Shown here: piece after piece, positions 1 through 7,441 of the stretch
How positions within the stretch are numbered: position 1 is the stretch's first letter
Layout: each line of letters starts with the position of its first letter
Source of the DNA: Alcanivoracaceae bacterium
Lineage (GTDB): Bacteria; Pseudomonadota; Gammaproteobacteria; Pseudomonadales; Alcanivoracaceae
Length of the DNA: 64,000 nucleotides
Direction of reading: 5' to 3'
Assembly (NCBI GenBank): GCA_029212745.1
Contig: JARGOL010000005.1
Coordinates: 91,558 to 155,557, forward strand
The notes under the pieces: model-generated
The model's input: the letters and a program-made list of their open reading frames with translations, nothing else
Database searches by the model: none
Told to the model about the DNA's origin: nothing
Translations under genes and position numbers: made by a program

Positions 1-713
1 GCCTGGGTCGCGGAATTGCAAAGATGCTGGCCAGCAAGGGTGCCAAAGTGGCATGCGTGGACCTGAACGAGGCCGATCTTGCCGAGACCGTCCAGGTCTG
101 CAAGGACGCTGGCGGTGACGGCCAGGCATTCATTGCCAACGTGGCAAAGGAAGACGATGTCGAGAAGCTGTTCGCCGACGTGGTCAGCGAGCTCGGCGGC
201 CTGCATGGCGTGGTCAACAACGCCGGCATCACCCGCGACGGCCTGCTGGTGAAGGCCAAGGACGGACAGATTACCAAGATGCCGCTGCAACAATGGCAGG
301 CCGTCATCGACGTCAACCTTACCGGCGTGTTCCTGTGCGCCCGCGAAGCGGCTGCCAAGATGATCGAGCTGGGTGTGGACGAAGGCGTGATCGTCAACAT
401 CTCCTCCCTGGCACGCCAGGGCAGCTTCGGCCAGTCCAACTACTCGGCCGCCAAATCCGGTGTCGCCGCCCTGGCCGAAGTCTGGGCCAAGGAACTGGCA
501 CGCTACAACATCCGCACCGGTGCCGTGGCGCCGGGCACGATCAATACCGACATGATCGCCGCCATGAAACCGGAAGCCCGCGACCGGCTGGTGAGTGCGG
601 TGCCACTGAAGCGCATTGGCGAGCCCGAGCACATTGCCATGAGCGTGTTGTTCATCTTCGAGAACAGCTACTTCACCGGTCGCTGCATCGATACCGACGG
701 TGGGTTGCGCTGA
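1..713 (+). CDS. SDR family oxidoreductase, FabG-like (5' end outside window)
   Basis: NAD(P)-dependent short-chain dehydrogenase/reductase, cut by the left edge. The reading frame is open from base 3 and gives LGRGIAKML before the first ATG at base 24, the end of the glycine-rich Rossmann motif, so the true start lies upstream. Numbering from that ATG, the NNAG structural motif is at 65-68, the catalytic serine at 127-128 (NISS), and the YxxxK pair at Tyr140 and Lys144 (YSAAK). The C-terminus IDTDGGLR is typical of FabG-type ketoreductases. The insert VKAKDGQITKMPLQQW after the NNAG motif is common in FabG-like acetoacetyl/3-oxoacyl reductases outside the fab cluster. The substrate cannot be assigned. 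A REP-like repeat follows 23 bp after the stop. Confidence 0.88.
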   Translation, partial: LGRGIAKMLASKGAKVACVDLNEADLAETVQVCKDAGGDGQAFIANVAKEDDVEKLFADVVSELGGLHGVVNNAGITRDGLLVKAKDGQITKMPLQQWQAVIDVNLTGVFLCAREAAAKMIELGVDEGVIVNISSLARQGSFGQSNYSAAKSGVAALAEVWAKELARYNIRTGAVAPGTINTDMIAAMKPEARDRLVSAVPLKRIGEPEHIAMSVLFIFENSYFTGRCIDTDGGLR

Positions 714-736
714 GGGCTTTGACCTCAGCGCTGTCC

Positions 737-832
737 CCCTCACCCCAACCCCTCTCCCTCAGGGAGAGGGGCTTCAACACCCCCCCTCCCTGGAGGGTTC
801 CCTCTCCCTCCGGGAGAGGGACAGGGTGAGGG
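737..832. repeat. REP-like palindromic repeat (nested inverted repeats)
   Basis: Intergenic repeat with outer arms CCCTCACCCC (about 737-746) and AGGGTGAGGG (823-832), and two inner hairpins built on CCCTCTCCCTC/AGGGAGAGGG (about 750-770) and CCCTCTCCCTCCGGGAGAGGG (800-820). This pyrimidine/purine-rich CTCACCCC...CTCTCCC pattern is a known style of dispersed intergenic element in proteobacteria. Only this copy is in the window. It lies between two genes on the same strand and could act as a transcription barrier or mRNA-stabilising hairpin. Confidence 0.75.
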
Positions 833-868
833 CCCCACCCACCCGGCCGAACATGCCACAATCCCCTC

Positions 869-1189
869 ATGCCGGTAGCCATCCACCCCGATTCCGAATT
901 CGCCCATGCGGTCTATGCTGCGGTTGCGGCCATTCCAGCCGGTCGCGTCGCCAGCTATGGCGACATCGCCCGGCAGGCCGGATTCCCCCGCCATGCGCGC
1001 TTTGTTGGCCGGCTGATGGGCCGGCTGCCGGAGGACTCCCGCCTGCCCTGGTGGCGCGTGTTACGCAGTGATGGCCGCATTGCCCTCACCGGCAATAACG
1101 CCGAGCGCCAGCGCCAGCGGCTGGAACAGGAGGAGGTGGTACTAGTCGGTGGCCGTGTCGACCTGGGGCGCTTTTCCGCGTTCCGGTAG
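869..1189 (+). CDS. Alkyltransferase-like protein (ATL, MGMT family)
   Basis: 106-residue protein of the O6-alkylguanine-DNA alkyltransferase fold lacking the acceptor cysteine. The MGMT active-site motif PCHRV is replaced by PWWRV at residues 60-64, as expected for ATL proteins. ATLs bind O6-alkylguanine in DNA without repairing it and recruit nucleotide excision repair. The helix-turn-helix region (GRVASYGDIARQAGFP, residues 25-40) and the Arg-finger surroundings are recognisable. The 3' end overlaps the convergent ampG reading frame by 48 bp. ATL assignment is strong; in vivo partners are inferred from the family. Confidence 0.88.
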   Translation: MPVAIHPDSEFAHAVYAAVAAIPAGRVASYGDIARQAGFPRHARFVGRLMGRLPEDSRLPWWRVLRSDGRIALTGNNAERQRQRLEQEEVVLVGGRVDLGRFSAFR

Positions 1190-2488
1190 CCGCCGCATGA
1201 TGAACAGCACCAGCAGGATGGCAGGGATGCCCATCAGTGCCGCATAACTGAAGAACACCGGATAGCCGTAGGCATCCACCACCTCGCCACTGAAACCGCC
1301 GATGAATTTCCCCGGCAGCGTCATCAGCGAACTGAACAGCGCGTACTGCGTGGCCGTGAACTGCCGGCTCACCAGGCTGGACAGGTAGGCGATGAAGCAG
1401 ACATTGGCAAAGCCACCACTGAGGTTGTCGGCGCTGATGACCACGGCCAGCCAGGCCAGACTGGGCGCGGAATCCGCCATCAGGGCAAACAGCACATTGG
1501 TCAGGGCCACCATCACTGCACCGACAAAAAGCGGACGAAGCAGTCCGTAGCGCACCACGGCAATGCCGCCGATGGCGGAGCCGGCGATGGTCATGAAGAA
1601 GCCGAATACCTTGGCCACATTGGCGATCTCGTCCTTGCCAAAGCCCATGTCCAGGTAAAACGGATTGGCCATCACGCCCATGGTGATGTCACTGATGCGA
1701 TACACCGACACGAACAGCAGCAACACCAGCGACACCCAGCCAAAGCGGTTGAAGAACTCCACAAACGGCATGATCACGGACTGGTGCAGCCAGTGACCAA
1801 CGCCGTGGGTCAGGAACTCGCGCGGGGGAATATCCGGCTCTCGCACCAGCAAGGTGGTGATCACACCCACGCCCATGCACAGGGCCATGACCTGGTACGC
1901 CACTGCCCAGCTGTTGAACTCGGCCAGGTAGAAGGCACCTGCGCCGGCCACCAGCATGGCCAGGCGGTAACCGAAGATATAGGCCGCTGCCAGCGCGCCC
2001 TGCTCTTCATCCGGCGCGGACTCGATACGAAATGCATCAATGCAGATGTCCTGGGTGGCCGATGAGAACGCCACCAGCAAGGCCAGCCAGGCAAACCGTT
2101 CCAGGTGACCCACCGGCCCGGTGACCGTCATCAGCAGCAGGGCGATGATGATGCCGGCCTGCGCCAGCAGCAGCCAGCTGCGCCGCTGGCCAAACCAGCG
2201 ATACAGGAATGGCAGCCGCAGCTGGTCCACCACCGGCGACCAGAACACCTTGATCGAGAACAGGATACCCACCCAGCTGAAGTAACCGATGGTGGCCCGT
2301 TCCACGCCCACATCACGCAGCCAGGCCGAGAGGGTGGAGAACACCAGCAGGAAAGGCAGGCCGGCAGAGAAACCGAACAGCAACAGGGCCAGCACCCGCG
2401 GCTGCCGGTACACCTGCCATGCCTGGGTAATCGCTGGCCACATAGATTGCTGCTCCGAGATAGCGCCTGCAGGGCCGGTGACAGACAT
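1142..2488 (-). CDS. ampG: AmpG-like muropeptide permease (MFS)
   Basis: 448-residue inner-membrane transporter of the AmpG/PAT branch of the major facilitator superfamily. It imports GlcNAc-1,6-anhydroMurNAc peptides released by cell-wall turnover. The N-terminal motif LLFGFSAGLPFLLVFSTLSAW and the downstream RDVGVERATIGYFSWVGI are characteristic of AmpG. About 12-14 hydrophobic segments run through the protein. An in-frame ATG 15 codons in (MWPAI) is an alternative start. AmpD, which processes the imported muropeptides, and AmpE are encoded 13 kb away in the same window. It is convergent with the ATL gene and divergent from the response-regulator gene. Confidence 0.92.
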   Translation of the reverse strand: MSVTGPAGAISEQQSMWPAITQAWQVYRQPRVLALLLFGFSAGLPFLLVFSTLSAWLRDVGVERATIGYFSWVGILFSIKVFWSPVVDQLRLPFLYRWFGQRRSWLLLAQAGIIIALLLMTVTGPVGHLERFAWLALLVAFSSATQDICIDAFRIESAPDEEQGALAAAYIFGYRLAMLVAGAGAFYLAEFNSWAVAYQVMALCMGVGVITTLLVREPDIPPREFLTHGVGHWLHQSVIMPFVEFFNRFGWVSLVLLLFVSVYRISDITMGVMANPFYLDMGFGKDEIANVAKVFGFFMTIAGSAIGGIAVVRYGLLRPLFVGAVMVALTNVLFALMADSAPSLAWLAVVISADNLSGGFANVCFIAYLSSLVSRQFTATQYALFSSLMTLPGKFIGGFSGEVVDAYGYPVFFSYAALMGIPAILLVLFIMRRLPERGKAPQVDTATD

Positions 2489-2489
2489 T

Positions 2490-2518
2490 TTTCAACCGGC
2501 CGCGAAAGCAGATATAGT
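2490..2518 (+). promoter_or_regulatory. Candidate sigma-70 promoter for the response-regulator gene
   Basis: A -10-like TATAGT (2513-2518) lies 17 bp after a weak -35-like TTTCAA (2490-2495), in the 88-bp gap between divergent ampG and the response-regulator gene. This places the start of transcription near 2525, about 50 bp upstream of the ATG at 2577. It is a match by eye only. Confidence 0.4.
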
Positions 2519-2576
2519 CTGCATTTGCGACACAGATAACAAGCCGGCGAATAACAACACAGTACAAGGCCACCTC

Positions 2577-3527
2577 ATGAGTCAGGATCTCAGCATTCTT
2601 ATCGTCGATGACGCCAAGTTCTCCAGTGCGGTGGTCAGTCGCACGCTGTCGGCGGCCGGCTTTGTCGACATCCGCCACGCGTCGTCGGCCGTCGAGGGGC
2701 TGGAAAAGCTGGAGCAGCGTCCGGCGGCCATCGTCATTGCCGACTGGCTGATGCCGGAAGTGGATGGCCTGGAGCTGACCCGACGGGTGCGCCAGCTGGA
2801 TGAGCAGGTCAACCGCTACACCTACATCATCCTGCTCACCGCCCGCGAAGGAGTGCCGGCGCTGAAGAAGGCGTTCGACGAGGGTGTTGATGATTTCGTC
2901 AACAAGTCCTCCATGAACGACCAGCTGGTACCACGGGTCATGGCGGCACAGCGCATCGCCAACATCTACAACCGCGCACTGGTGGACAACCAGCGCCTGA
3001 TCGAAGCCAATGCCAAGTTGCGCCAGCACACCACGCTGGACCCGCTCACCGGCTTCGGCAATCGCCAGTACGCCCTGAAGCGCCTTGATGATGCCCTGCG
3101 CCAGTCACGCCAGCGCGGTGGCGGCGCCTGCCTGCTGGTGATGCGTATCGAGGACTACAAGCGCCTGGAACAGGAACAGGGCCGCGTGCTGACACAGCTG
3201 GTGCTGGCCATGAGCCGGCGCCTGAAACAGCTGGTGCGGCCCATGGATGTGCTCGCCCGCATCAGCCCGGAACTGTTTGTCCTGGTGACCTACCAGGAAG
3301 ACCTGGACAACTGCGTGCCTGCCAGCTTCAAGCGTCTCTACGAGGGCCTCAATCACAAGGCCTACAAGACCGCCGCCGGCTTCCTGCAGGCCAGCGTCAG
3401 CGTGTCGCTGAGCACGGCCTCAGACAAGGACGAGATCGAGGCAGAGCTGTTGCTCAAGCGCTGCATGCGCGGACTGGACACCAGCGCCAGCAGCGGCCGC
3501 ATTGCCGAGCAACCTGTCAGCGGCTGA
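2577..3527 (+). CDS. Response regulator with degenerate GGDEF domain
   Basis: 316-residue protein with an N-terminal receiver domain (about 5-125; acidic pair Asp11-Asp12, phospho-acceptor Asp56 in IADWLMP, conserved Lys110), a short helical linker (about 130-152) and a GGDEF-type domain (about 153-305). The GGDEF domain keeps the entry motif DPLTGFGNR (155-163), but the signature loop is SPELF (230-234) and the metal/substrate helix motif is lost, so cyclase activity is unlikely. RPMD at 221-224 lies exactly five residues before that loop, the position of the RxxD c-di-GMP inhibitory site. The frame is open upstream to 2289, but that extension crosses ampG; ATG 2577 begins the receiver-domain homology. 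No cognate kinase is adjacent. The likely role is a phospho-dependent c-di-GMP-binding effector, by inference. Confidence 0.8.
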   Translation: MSQDLSILIVDDAKFSSAVVSRTLSAAGFVDIRHASSAVEGLEKLEQRPAAIVIADWLMPEVDGLELTRRVRQLDEQVNRYTYIILLTAREGVPALKKAFDEGVDDFVNKSSMNDQLVPRVMAAQRIANIYNRALVDNQRLIEANAKLRQHTTLDPLTGFGNRQYALKRLDDALRQSRQRGGGACLLVMRIEDYKRLEQEQGRVLTQLVLAMSRRLKQLVRPMDVLARISPELFVLVTYQEDLDNCVPASFKRLYEGLNHKAYKTAAGFLQASVSVSLSTASDKDEIEAELLLKRCMRGLDTSASSGRIAEQPVSG

Positions 3528-3552
3528 TCATGGCCAGCCACTGCCCGACCCC

Positions 3553-4428
3553 ATGAACACCGCCGCCAGCGTGCACTGGCACCTGCTGGGTGCCGGCAAC
3601 ATGGGGACCCTGGCCGCGAGCCGGCTGTTGCACGCCGGTTACCCGGTACAGGCCCTGCACCCGCAGGCGCGCCCTATCGATCGCACCCTGTCCCGTAACG
3701 ACCAACCCATGGAATCCCTGCGCCTGGCAGTGGACCCTGACGGACCGGTGCAATACCTGCTGCTGGCCCTGAAAGGGCCGCAGACACGTCCCGCCCTGGA
3801 CGCCCTGCTGCCGCGACTGGCCAACGACGTCCTCATCCTGTGCCTGCAGAACGGCATGGGCATGCTTGATGACGTGGCACTGCCTGGCGGCGCCCGGATA
3901 CTGCATGCCATCACCACCGATGGGGCCTGGCGTGACGGCAATACCGTACATGTGGTGGCGGAAAACAGCACCGAGGTGGGCGGCATGAACAGCCTGCCGG
4001 ACGCCCTTGAGCCGTTGCCGGCCTGCTGGCCGGGCTGGCAATGGCGGGCGGATATTGCCCCGGCCCAGTGGCGCAAGCTGGCTATCAATGCGGTGATCAA
4101 CCCGCTGACAGCGCTGTATGACTGCCGCAACGGCGACCTGCTGGACCAGGGGCCGCGCCAGGCCCACCTGGCAAAGCTGGCAGGCGAAATCGATGCTGCC
4201 CTGCCCCACTGGCTGGAACACTGGCCCGGCAACACCACACAGCTGGCCGAAACCGTGGCGCAACAGACGGCCGGCAACACCTCCTCCATGCGTGCGGACT
4301 GGCTCGCAGGCCGGGAAACCGAGATCGATTTCATCAACGGCTACCTGGTGCGCTGCGCCAGCCGCCATGGCATTGAACTGCCTGCACACCGCGGCGTGCT
4401 GGAAAAACTTTCCCGGCGACCGCATTGA
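3553..4428 (+). CDS. panE: 2-dehydropantoate 2-reductase family protein
   Basis: 291-residue NADPH-dependent ketopantoate reductase family member. The N-terminal nucleotide-binding motif is GAGNMG. The central WRKLAINAVINPLTAL contains the catalytic Lys and conserved Asn, and NTSSMRADWLAGRETEID is the substrate-binding Ser/Asp region of the C-terminal helical domain. It would reduce ketopantoate to pantoate for coenzyme A synthesis. Several paralogues of this family act on other 2-oxo acids, so the substrate is not certain. ATG 3553 is preferred over an upstream in-frame ATG at 3502, because that one lies inside the preceding gene and the Rossmann strand begins just after 3553. The stop overlaps the -35 of the next promoter. 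Confidence 0.82.
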   Translation: MNTAASVHWHLLGAGNMGTLAASRLLHAGYPVQALHPQARPIDRTLSRNDQPMESLRLAVDPDGPVQYLLLALKGPQTRPALDALLPRLANDVLILCLQNGMGMLDDVALPGGARILHAITTDGAWRDGNTVHVVAENSTEVGGMNSLPDALEPLPACWPGWQWRADIAPAQWRKLAINAVINPLTALYDCRNGDLLDQGPRQAHLAKLAGEIDAALPHWLEHWPGNTTQLAETVAQQTAGNTSSMRADWLAGRETEIDFINGYLVRCASRHGIELPAHRGVLEKLSRRPH

Positions 4429-4453
4429 CCCACCCGAAACGACACTCTATGGT
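4425..4453 (+). promoter_or_regulatory. Sigma-70 promoter of the btuB/cobalamin operon
   Basis: TTGACC (4425-4430), a 17-bp spacer, then TATGGT (4448-4453). The predicted start near 4460 coincides with the 5' side of the cobalamin riboswitch, which supports the call. The -35 box overlaps the stop codon of the preceding reductase gene. Confidence 0.6.
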
Positions 4454-4460
4454 TCGCTGC

Positions 4461-4635
4461 GCTTGAGGTGCCCGGGTCGCAGATCCGGGTTAAACGGGAA
4501 ACAGGTGAGAAGCCTGCGCTGCCCCCGCAACGGTAACCGGCGAGTTGCATTCAACAGCCACTGTGTCACGCCCCGGCGATCAGACATGGGAAGGCGAGTG
4601 CGACGATTGAGCCGGGAGCCCGGATACCGGCCTGG
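4461..4635 (+). promoter_or_regulatory. Cobalamin riboswitch
   Basis: The conserved core is readable in order: GAGGTGCC at about 4465, GGGAAACAGGTGAGAAGCCTG (4497-4516), GCTGCCCCCGCAACGGTAA (4518-4536), GCCACTG (4557-4563), TGGGAAGGCGA (4587-4597) and the closing region GAGCCGGGAGCCCGGATACCGGCC (4609-4632). These are the standard elements of AdoCbl-binding leaders. It ends about 70 bp before the TonB-dependent receptor ATG, a distance that fits control of translation or early termination of the B12 uptake operon. Confidence 0.95.
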
Positions 4636-4703
4636 AGCACATGCACGGCCACCCGTAATGGGCGGCTGTATCTCATGTACGGCGGGTGCATCGGGAGGAC
4701 ACT

Positions 4704-6770
4704 ATGCGAACTCACCCCCTTTTCCGGGCGGGCGCCCTGGCGTCTGTTTGTTTTCTTTTCGGCCCGGCCATGGCGGCCACCGAACTGGCCCCCATCGAGG
4801 TCTCCGCAACGCGACTGGAACCCTCGGCTGAACTGCTGCCGGTGGGCGCCGTGGTGCTCGACCGCGATGATATCAATGATGTCGCCGGCAACAGCCTGGC
4901 CGACGTGCTCGACACGGTGGCCGGCATCAACGGGCGACGTTTCTACGGCATCAACGGCAGCCGCACCTCGGTGGACATGCTTGGCTTCGGGGTCACCGGC
5001 ACGCAGAACAGCCTGATCCTTATCAATGGCCGCCGGCTTAACGATGTCGACCTGGCACCGATCGACTTTGCCGCCATCCCGGTGAGCGCCATCGAACGTA
5101 TCGAAGTCCTGCCCGCCTCAGGCGCCGTGCTCTATGGCAACGGCGCCGTGGGTGGCGCCATCAATATCGTCACCCGCGAACAGTACGACGGTGGCACTGC
5201 CATCGAGGGTCGCTTTGGCACCTACAGCACCAGTGGCGGCCGGCTGGAAACCAGTTATCGCGGGCCGGCCAGCAGCGCGATGATCGCCGCACAGACGCTG
5301 GAAAGTGACGGCTACCGCGACAACAACGAAACCGGGCAACACAACCTGTTCGCCGACTTCCGGCACCGTGGCACCAATGCCGACAGCGGCATCACCGTAC
5401 TGGCGGACAAGCAACGTCTGCGGCTGCCGGGCGCACGCACGGTCAACCCGAACACCGGGCTTGACGAGATTTCGGATGACCCGGTGGGTACCAGCACTCC
5501 GCGTGACTGGGCCGACCAGCAGGGTGTGCAAGTGATGCCATCCATGCACCGCCGGCTGGGACAGGACCTGAGCTTCCAGCTGGACGGCACGGCCCGTCTC
5601 AAGCAACAGGAATACTTCGTCGACCAGGGCTTCGGCTTTACCAGCTACACCGAAGCCCGGAGTGTCAGTGCCGCGCTCAATCCGCGCCTGCATGGCCTGG
5701 CAACCCATGGCGGTATCTCCCACCAGTGGAGCCTGGGCATCGACTACAGCTACACCAACTTTGACCGCGATACGTCACTGAATGAGCTGTCCGCGGGGCA
5801 GCCCATCCACGAGGTGGCGATCAGCCAGCACACCAGCGCGGTTTACCTGCTGGATACCATGGCGCTGACCCAGAACACCCTGGTGACCCTGGGCGCCCGG
5901 CACGAGTGGGTGGCGACCCGTGCGCGCGACAGCTATGACGCCAACGCACCGGCGCCCGCCTGCTTCTTCCCCCCCTGTGATGCCCAGGGCACGCCGTTCG
6001 ACACGGACCAGGACATGGGCATCTACAGCATCGGTATCCGCCACTGGCTGCTGCCAGAGCTGGCCCTGTTCGCCAACCTGGAGCGAAATGCCCGCTATGC
6101 CACCGTTGACGAGTTCTTCGAACTGGATCCGGCCAACAATTTCGTCACCTCGCTGGATCCACTCGATATCCAGACCGGGCGGCTGGCCAGCGCCGGCGCA
6201 GACTGGCAACGGGGTCGCTCGCGCCTGACGGTGACCGGCTGGAGCGGCCACTTCAGCAACGAAATTGCCTACGACCCGGACGCCGGCGAAAACGTGAACC
6301 TGGATGACACACGCCGCTACGGGGTATCCATCAACGCCCGCGCCCGCGTGCTGCCGGCACTGACCCTGACCGCCAACGGCAGCTACCAGCGCGCCCGTTT
6401 TGACGACGGCATCAACGCCGGCAACGAAGTGCCAGTGGTGCCACGCCAGACCGGTTACCTGCGCGCAGACTGGGCCGTGGCCGAGCGACTGACTGTCAGC
6501 CTGTCGCAACGCTATGTGGGCAAGAAGTATTTCGACAACGACCAGGCCAATGACTTCGGCCAACGTATTCCCAGCTACCGGTGGACCGACCTGGAACTGC
6601 ACGCGCAGGCTCGCGACTCCAGCCTGTGGGCGAAACTGGGTGTGTACAACCTGCAGGATCGCGAGGGCCTGTTCGACTACGGTGTCAGCAGTTCCTTTAC
6701 ACCGGGTGTGTATAACGGGTATCCCTTACCCGACAAACACCTGATGCTGACCCTGGGAGCCAGGCTTTGA
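4704..6770 (+). CDS. btuB: TonB-dependent vitamin B12 receptor, BtuB-like
   Basis: 688-residue outer-membrane TonB-dependent receptor. The signal peptide is cleaved probably at AMA|ATELAP, followed by a TonB-box-like region (PIEVSATRLE) and a plug domain to about residue 150 (GINGRRF, SLILINGRRLNDVDL, IERIEVLPASGAVLYGNGAVGGAINIVT). The rest is a 22-strand-type beta barrel with RYVGKKYFDNDQ near the C-terminus. The cobalamin riboswitch directly upstream identifies the ligand as B12 or a precursor. ATG 4704 has a good ribosome site GGGAGG (4693-4698); a further ATG at 4686 is in frame but has none. The stop codon overlaps the TTG start of the adenosyltransferase gene. Confidence 0.9.
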   Translation: MRTHPLFRAGALASVCFLFGPAMAATELAPIEVSATRLEPSAELLPVGAVVLDRDDINDVAGNSLADVLDTVAGINGRRFYGINGSRTSVDMLGFGVTGTQNSLILINGRRLNDVDLAPIDFAAIPVSAIERIEVLPASGAVLYGNGAVGGAINIVTREQYDGGTAIEGRFGTYSTSGGRLETSYRGPASSAMIAAQTLESDGYRDNNETGQHNLFADFRHRGTNADSGITVLADKQRLRLPGARTVNPNTGLDEISDDPVGTSTPRDWADQQGVQVMPSMHRRLGQDLSFQLDGTARLKQQEYFVDQGFGFTSYTEARSVSAALNPRLHGLATHGGISHQWSLGIDYSYTNFDRDTSLNELSAGQPIHEVAISQHTSAVYLLDTMALTQNTLVTLGARHEWVATRARDSYDANAPAPACFFPPCDAQGTPFDTDQDMGIYSIGIRHWLLPELALFANLERNARYATVDEFFELDPANNFVTSLDPLDIQTGRLASAGADWQRGRSRLTVTGWSGHFSNEIAYDPDAGENVNLDDTRRYGVSINARARVLPALTLTANGSYQRARFDDGINAGNEVPVVPRQTGYLRADWAVAERLTVSLSQRYVGKKYFDNDQANDFGQRIPSYRWTDLELHAQARDSSLWAKLGVYNLQDREGLFDYGVSSSFTPGVYNGYPLPDKHLMLTLGARL

Positions 6771-7324
6771 GCGACAAGACACGCATCAACCGGGTCACCA
6801 CGCGCAGTGGTGACAGCGGCGAAACAGGCCTCGCCAATGGCGCGCGGGTGGTCAAGGACCATCCGCGCATCCATGCCATGGGCGATATCGACGAACTGAA
6901 CGCCTGCCTGGGCATGCTGGCAGCGAAGAGCGACGACCTGGCAGCGTTGATGGCGGAGCTGCAGCAGGTGCTGTTTGATATTGGCGCCGAGATGGCCATC
7001 CCCGACAGCGAGTCCCTCAGCGACACCCAGGTCAGCGCCCTGGAGTCACGCACCGAGGCGCTGAACGCTGCGCTGCCGCCGTTGCGGGAATTCGTGTTGC
7101 CCGGCGGCAACGAAACGGCGGCCTGGTGCCACGTCTGTCGCACCGTGGCGCGGCGCGCCGAGCGCAGCCTGGTCAGCCTGGACCAGGTGGAAGCCGTCAA
7201 TCCGGCCACCCTGCGCTGGATCAACCGCCTGTCTGACCTGCTGTTTGTGCTGGCACGTACCATCAACCGCGACGGCGGCAAGGCCGAACCGCAGTGGCGC
7301 CGCGACGCGCCGGGTAACGAATAA
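6767..7324 (+). CDS. pduO: Cob(I)alamin adenosyltransferase, PduO type
   Basis: 185-residue ATP:cob(I)alamin adenosyltransferase, which transfers the adenosyl group of ATP to reduced cobalamin. The N-terminal ATP-binding segment TRSGDSGETGLANGARVVKDHPRIHAMGDIDELNACLG (about 12-49), FVLPGG (about 107) and CRTVARRAERSLV...LRWINRLSDLLFVLAR (about 124-165) are diagnostic. The start is TTG 6767, inside a TTGA overlap with the btuB stop, indicating translational coupling. Together with btuB under the riboswitch it forms an uptake-and-activation unit. No de novo cobalamin genes are nearby. Confidence 0.92.
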   Translation: MSDKTRINRVTTRSGDSGETGLANGARVVKDHPRIHAMGDIDELNACLGMLAAKSDDLAALMAELQQVLFDIGAEMAIPDSESLSDTQVSALESRTEALNAALPPLREFVLPGGNETAAWCHVCRTVARRAERSLVSLDQVEAVNPATLRWINRLSDLLFVLARTINRDGGKAEPQWRRDAPGNE

Positions 7325-7441
7325 GCCGCACCCGTTTAGGGACGCAGGGGCCTGCGCGCAATCGTGAAAATATTGTGCAAGCCGGTGCCCCACTGACCAG
7401 CCCGTGTACACTGGGAACCCTGTGTACCGTCGGGCAGACTG

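Noticed and set aside
4118-4831. 237-codon frame across the panE end, riboswitch and btuB start
   Set aside because: It covers a structured riboswitch and two real genes; Arg/Pro/Trp-rich composition is that of a shadow frame.
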